From assembly GCA_958510875.1 (NCBI GenBank), contig OY294068.1, positions 67,992,633-68,056,632 of the forward strand: a stretch of DNA of 64,000 nucleotides, given 5' to 3'. The DNA comes from Endomychus coccineus (taxonomy: Eukaryota; Arthropoda; Insecta; Coleoptera; Endomychidae). The position numbers and the translations under genes are program-made. This document shows, piece after piece, positions 49,801-52,800 of this stretch. How positions within the stretch are numbered: position 1 is the first letter of the stretch; each line of letters begins with the position of its first letter. Under the pieces are notes generated by a model. It was not told the DNA's origin. It saw only the letters and a program-made list of their open reading frames with translations, and did not search any database.

Positions 49801-52800
49801 GAAATCTTTACACAGAACCTCCATAATCCAAAAGTTGTTGTGTGGTGTAGAGTAGGATCTTCTGGTATTATTGGCCCTTATTTTTTTGAGGATGAAAATA
49901 ACCGCGCTGTAACAGTAACATCCGAGCGCTACATTAATATGCTAGAGACATTTCTCATTCCAGAATTAAATAGACGAGAATTACTAAACAATGCCTTACT
50001 ATTCCAACAAGATGGGGCTACAGCTCATACCGCCAGAAACTCAATGAGGGTCCTGCGAGAAATGTTTAATGGCCGATTCATTTCTCGATTCGGAGATTTG
50101 CCTTGGCCTTTGAGGTCCACCGACTTAACGGCACCCGATTTTTTCCTGTGGGGATATTTAAAAGCCAAAGTGTTTGCAAGTCGTCCAGGTACAATCGAGG
50201 AACTGGAAGTCAAAATTCGTGAAGAAGTTGAAGGAATAGACGAAGGTTTGCTACGCCGTGTAATGAACCACTTATTATCTAATATTGAAAAATGTGTTGA
50301 AGTTGGTGGAGGTCATTTAGAAAACGTGATTTTTAAAAGTTAGAATTAAATTAGCCAAATATTTATAAGTTATCATAAATCCCAAAGAGTTGGCTGTAAT
50401 TTAGTAAATTAAAAAGTTTGTTTTGTTAACTAAAAAATTTTAATTCAAATATTAAAATGGGTAGTCTATTATGGGGAATCCTGTACTTTAGGCGATTTAG
50501 CGCTAGATAGAGTTGATAGTATCACTGACCACTGGGAGTTATTTTTAATACCTACTCAACTATGTGTTCATTCACATATTGAGGGAAAGCGGACTTTCCC
50601 CAGAAAATAACTTTCGAATGTGCTTAATCAATGAAATAATAATAAGATTCTTGAGCCAGTATGAATTATATATAAAAATTCTCGGGAAATAGGTCACATT
50701 AACACTTTGTTTTAAATATTGGTCTTTATGTACGTTTCGGTCTCACGACCATCATCAGAAGACTCACTATGTCTGAAAAGGGGTTTATTAAAACTAATTA
50801 TAGCACAAGCGTCCAAATCGCACAATTTAACTTCAATCAAAAGAGCCCACGCCGTCGAAACGAACAGAACTACGAATAATCGAAATTGTATCGTCAGTAT
50901 TAATACTGACGTACGTAAAGACGAATATTTAAAACTAAGTGTTAATGTGACCTATTTCCCAAGAATTTTTATATATAATTACTTAATCACTGAGATATAA
51001 CCCTTCAAAATTGGAAATATATAATCGTTTTCTTCGCGTAACTTTCCAACCGCTCAATCAATTTTCTTCAAATTCTGCCAAAGCTTACGGAAATAAATCT
51101 ATATAGGTAGTCTAGGAGTTAGAGCAATACGACGTGACTGAGAGTTAGCCCGATGGTACTATGGTTTATTGTTAGAGGACGATTCAATGATCAATTCATC
51201 CAACAGATCGAATCTTCGCTCTCATGTACTTCTCGGGATACAGCCTCCGCTTGATGTTTTGACTGCAAGTTAACCCTTTTCAAATTGACATTACACAAAA
51301 AGCATGCCATTCTTATACACAACCATCATGTACCATAATTTTTTATAGAGTCCATTTATCGGGCTGGCCAGTTAAAATAGAACCGAAAACCCTCCCAAAC
51401 CTGGTGAAAAATGTCTTTCGGTGTTGCCAATTGTTAAAATATCATATGCCATCAAAAGTTTCCAATTTAGAGTAATCGGCCATGATTTGGCCAGAAAATG
51501 GACATGTACTCCATTTTGTCGCTAAAACTTACAGATTACAAAAGTTAACATAATTAACTTTGTCAAATACGTTCATTTGAAGTCAAATAATGATACAAAA
51601 TGAGTGCAATTTTTGCACAGTCTTAAACTATAGAAACGTATGTTTTCTTTGCTTTACTTGCTTTCATGGTCGGGGCTTCATCCCCTAGATCTTCTCAAAG
51701 ACGGAATATCTCAGAGCGATCTTTCTTTGACTAGTTGTTCCTTCTATGAAAAAATCGAAGAAAGGATGAAGCCGTGACAATCAATCACAAGAATGAACTT
51801 CCAAATAATCTACTAACCTAGTATTTAAAAAATATATCAGAAATTAACAAAATAGTCTTGGATAATGTTGCCGCTTGGAGTTTTCTACATGTGTACAAGG
51901 GCAAGGAAAATCAATTATTTGCAAAAACACTTTTAAGTAAACTTCTGATCTAGTATTCTCAGAAATATATAAAATTGTAGCAAACTAACTTGCGAGAACG
52001 ATGCCGCTTGGAGCTTCAAACCTATAGTCCAGACAACGAACCGGAAAAAAAAATATAGTATGCTAGAATTTCAAATTTTTTTTTATTTCGTTCCTAATAC
52101 ACCATAGATCATTCATGACTATCAAGATCGCGGGGGCGACCTTTCTACCCCCCAAAACGGGGTTTCAACCCCTCAGAAGAGCATTCTTATAAAAACAATC
52201 CAAAACTTAGAAAATTAATGAATCAAGAGCCGAAAATGACCCCTAGTGAATTTTTTGGGTCGCTGATCATGATTCTGCAGTTAGTTTTCTCGGAAAACTC
52301 CCTCCAGATGAGAAATTTGGAAAATTTATACATAATATGTAATTTTTAATTTTGTTGCAAAAATGACCTCTAGTAGGTTTTTTGGGTCGCTGATCACGAT
52401 TCCGCTGTTATTTTCCCCAAAAAAACTCTCTCCAGACGGAAAATTCGAGATTTTCCTGAGACAGTTATGAATAATGAAGTATAATTTTGTTGCAAAATGG
52501 CCTCTAATCATTTTTGCAACAAAATTTCACTTATTATTCATAACCGTCTCAGGAAAAGCTCAAATTTCCCGAATTTTCCATCTGGAGAGTTTTTTGGGTA
52601 AAATAACAGCGGAAACGTGATCAGCGACCCAGAAAACTTACCCAGGGGTCATTTTCGGCTCTCAATTCACTAATTGTCTAAGCTTTTGGATTGTTTTTAT
52701 AAGAATGCTCCTTTGAGGGGTTGAAATCCCGTTTTGGGGGGGGTAGAAAGGTCAACCCCGCGGTCTTGATAGTCATGAATGATCTATGGGGTATTAGAAA

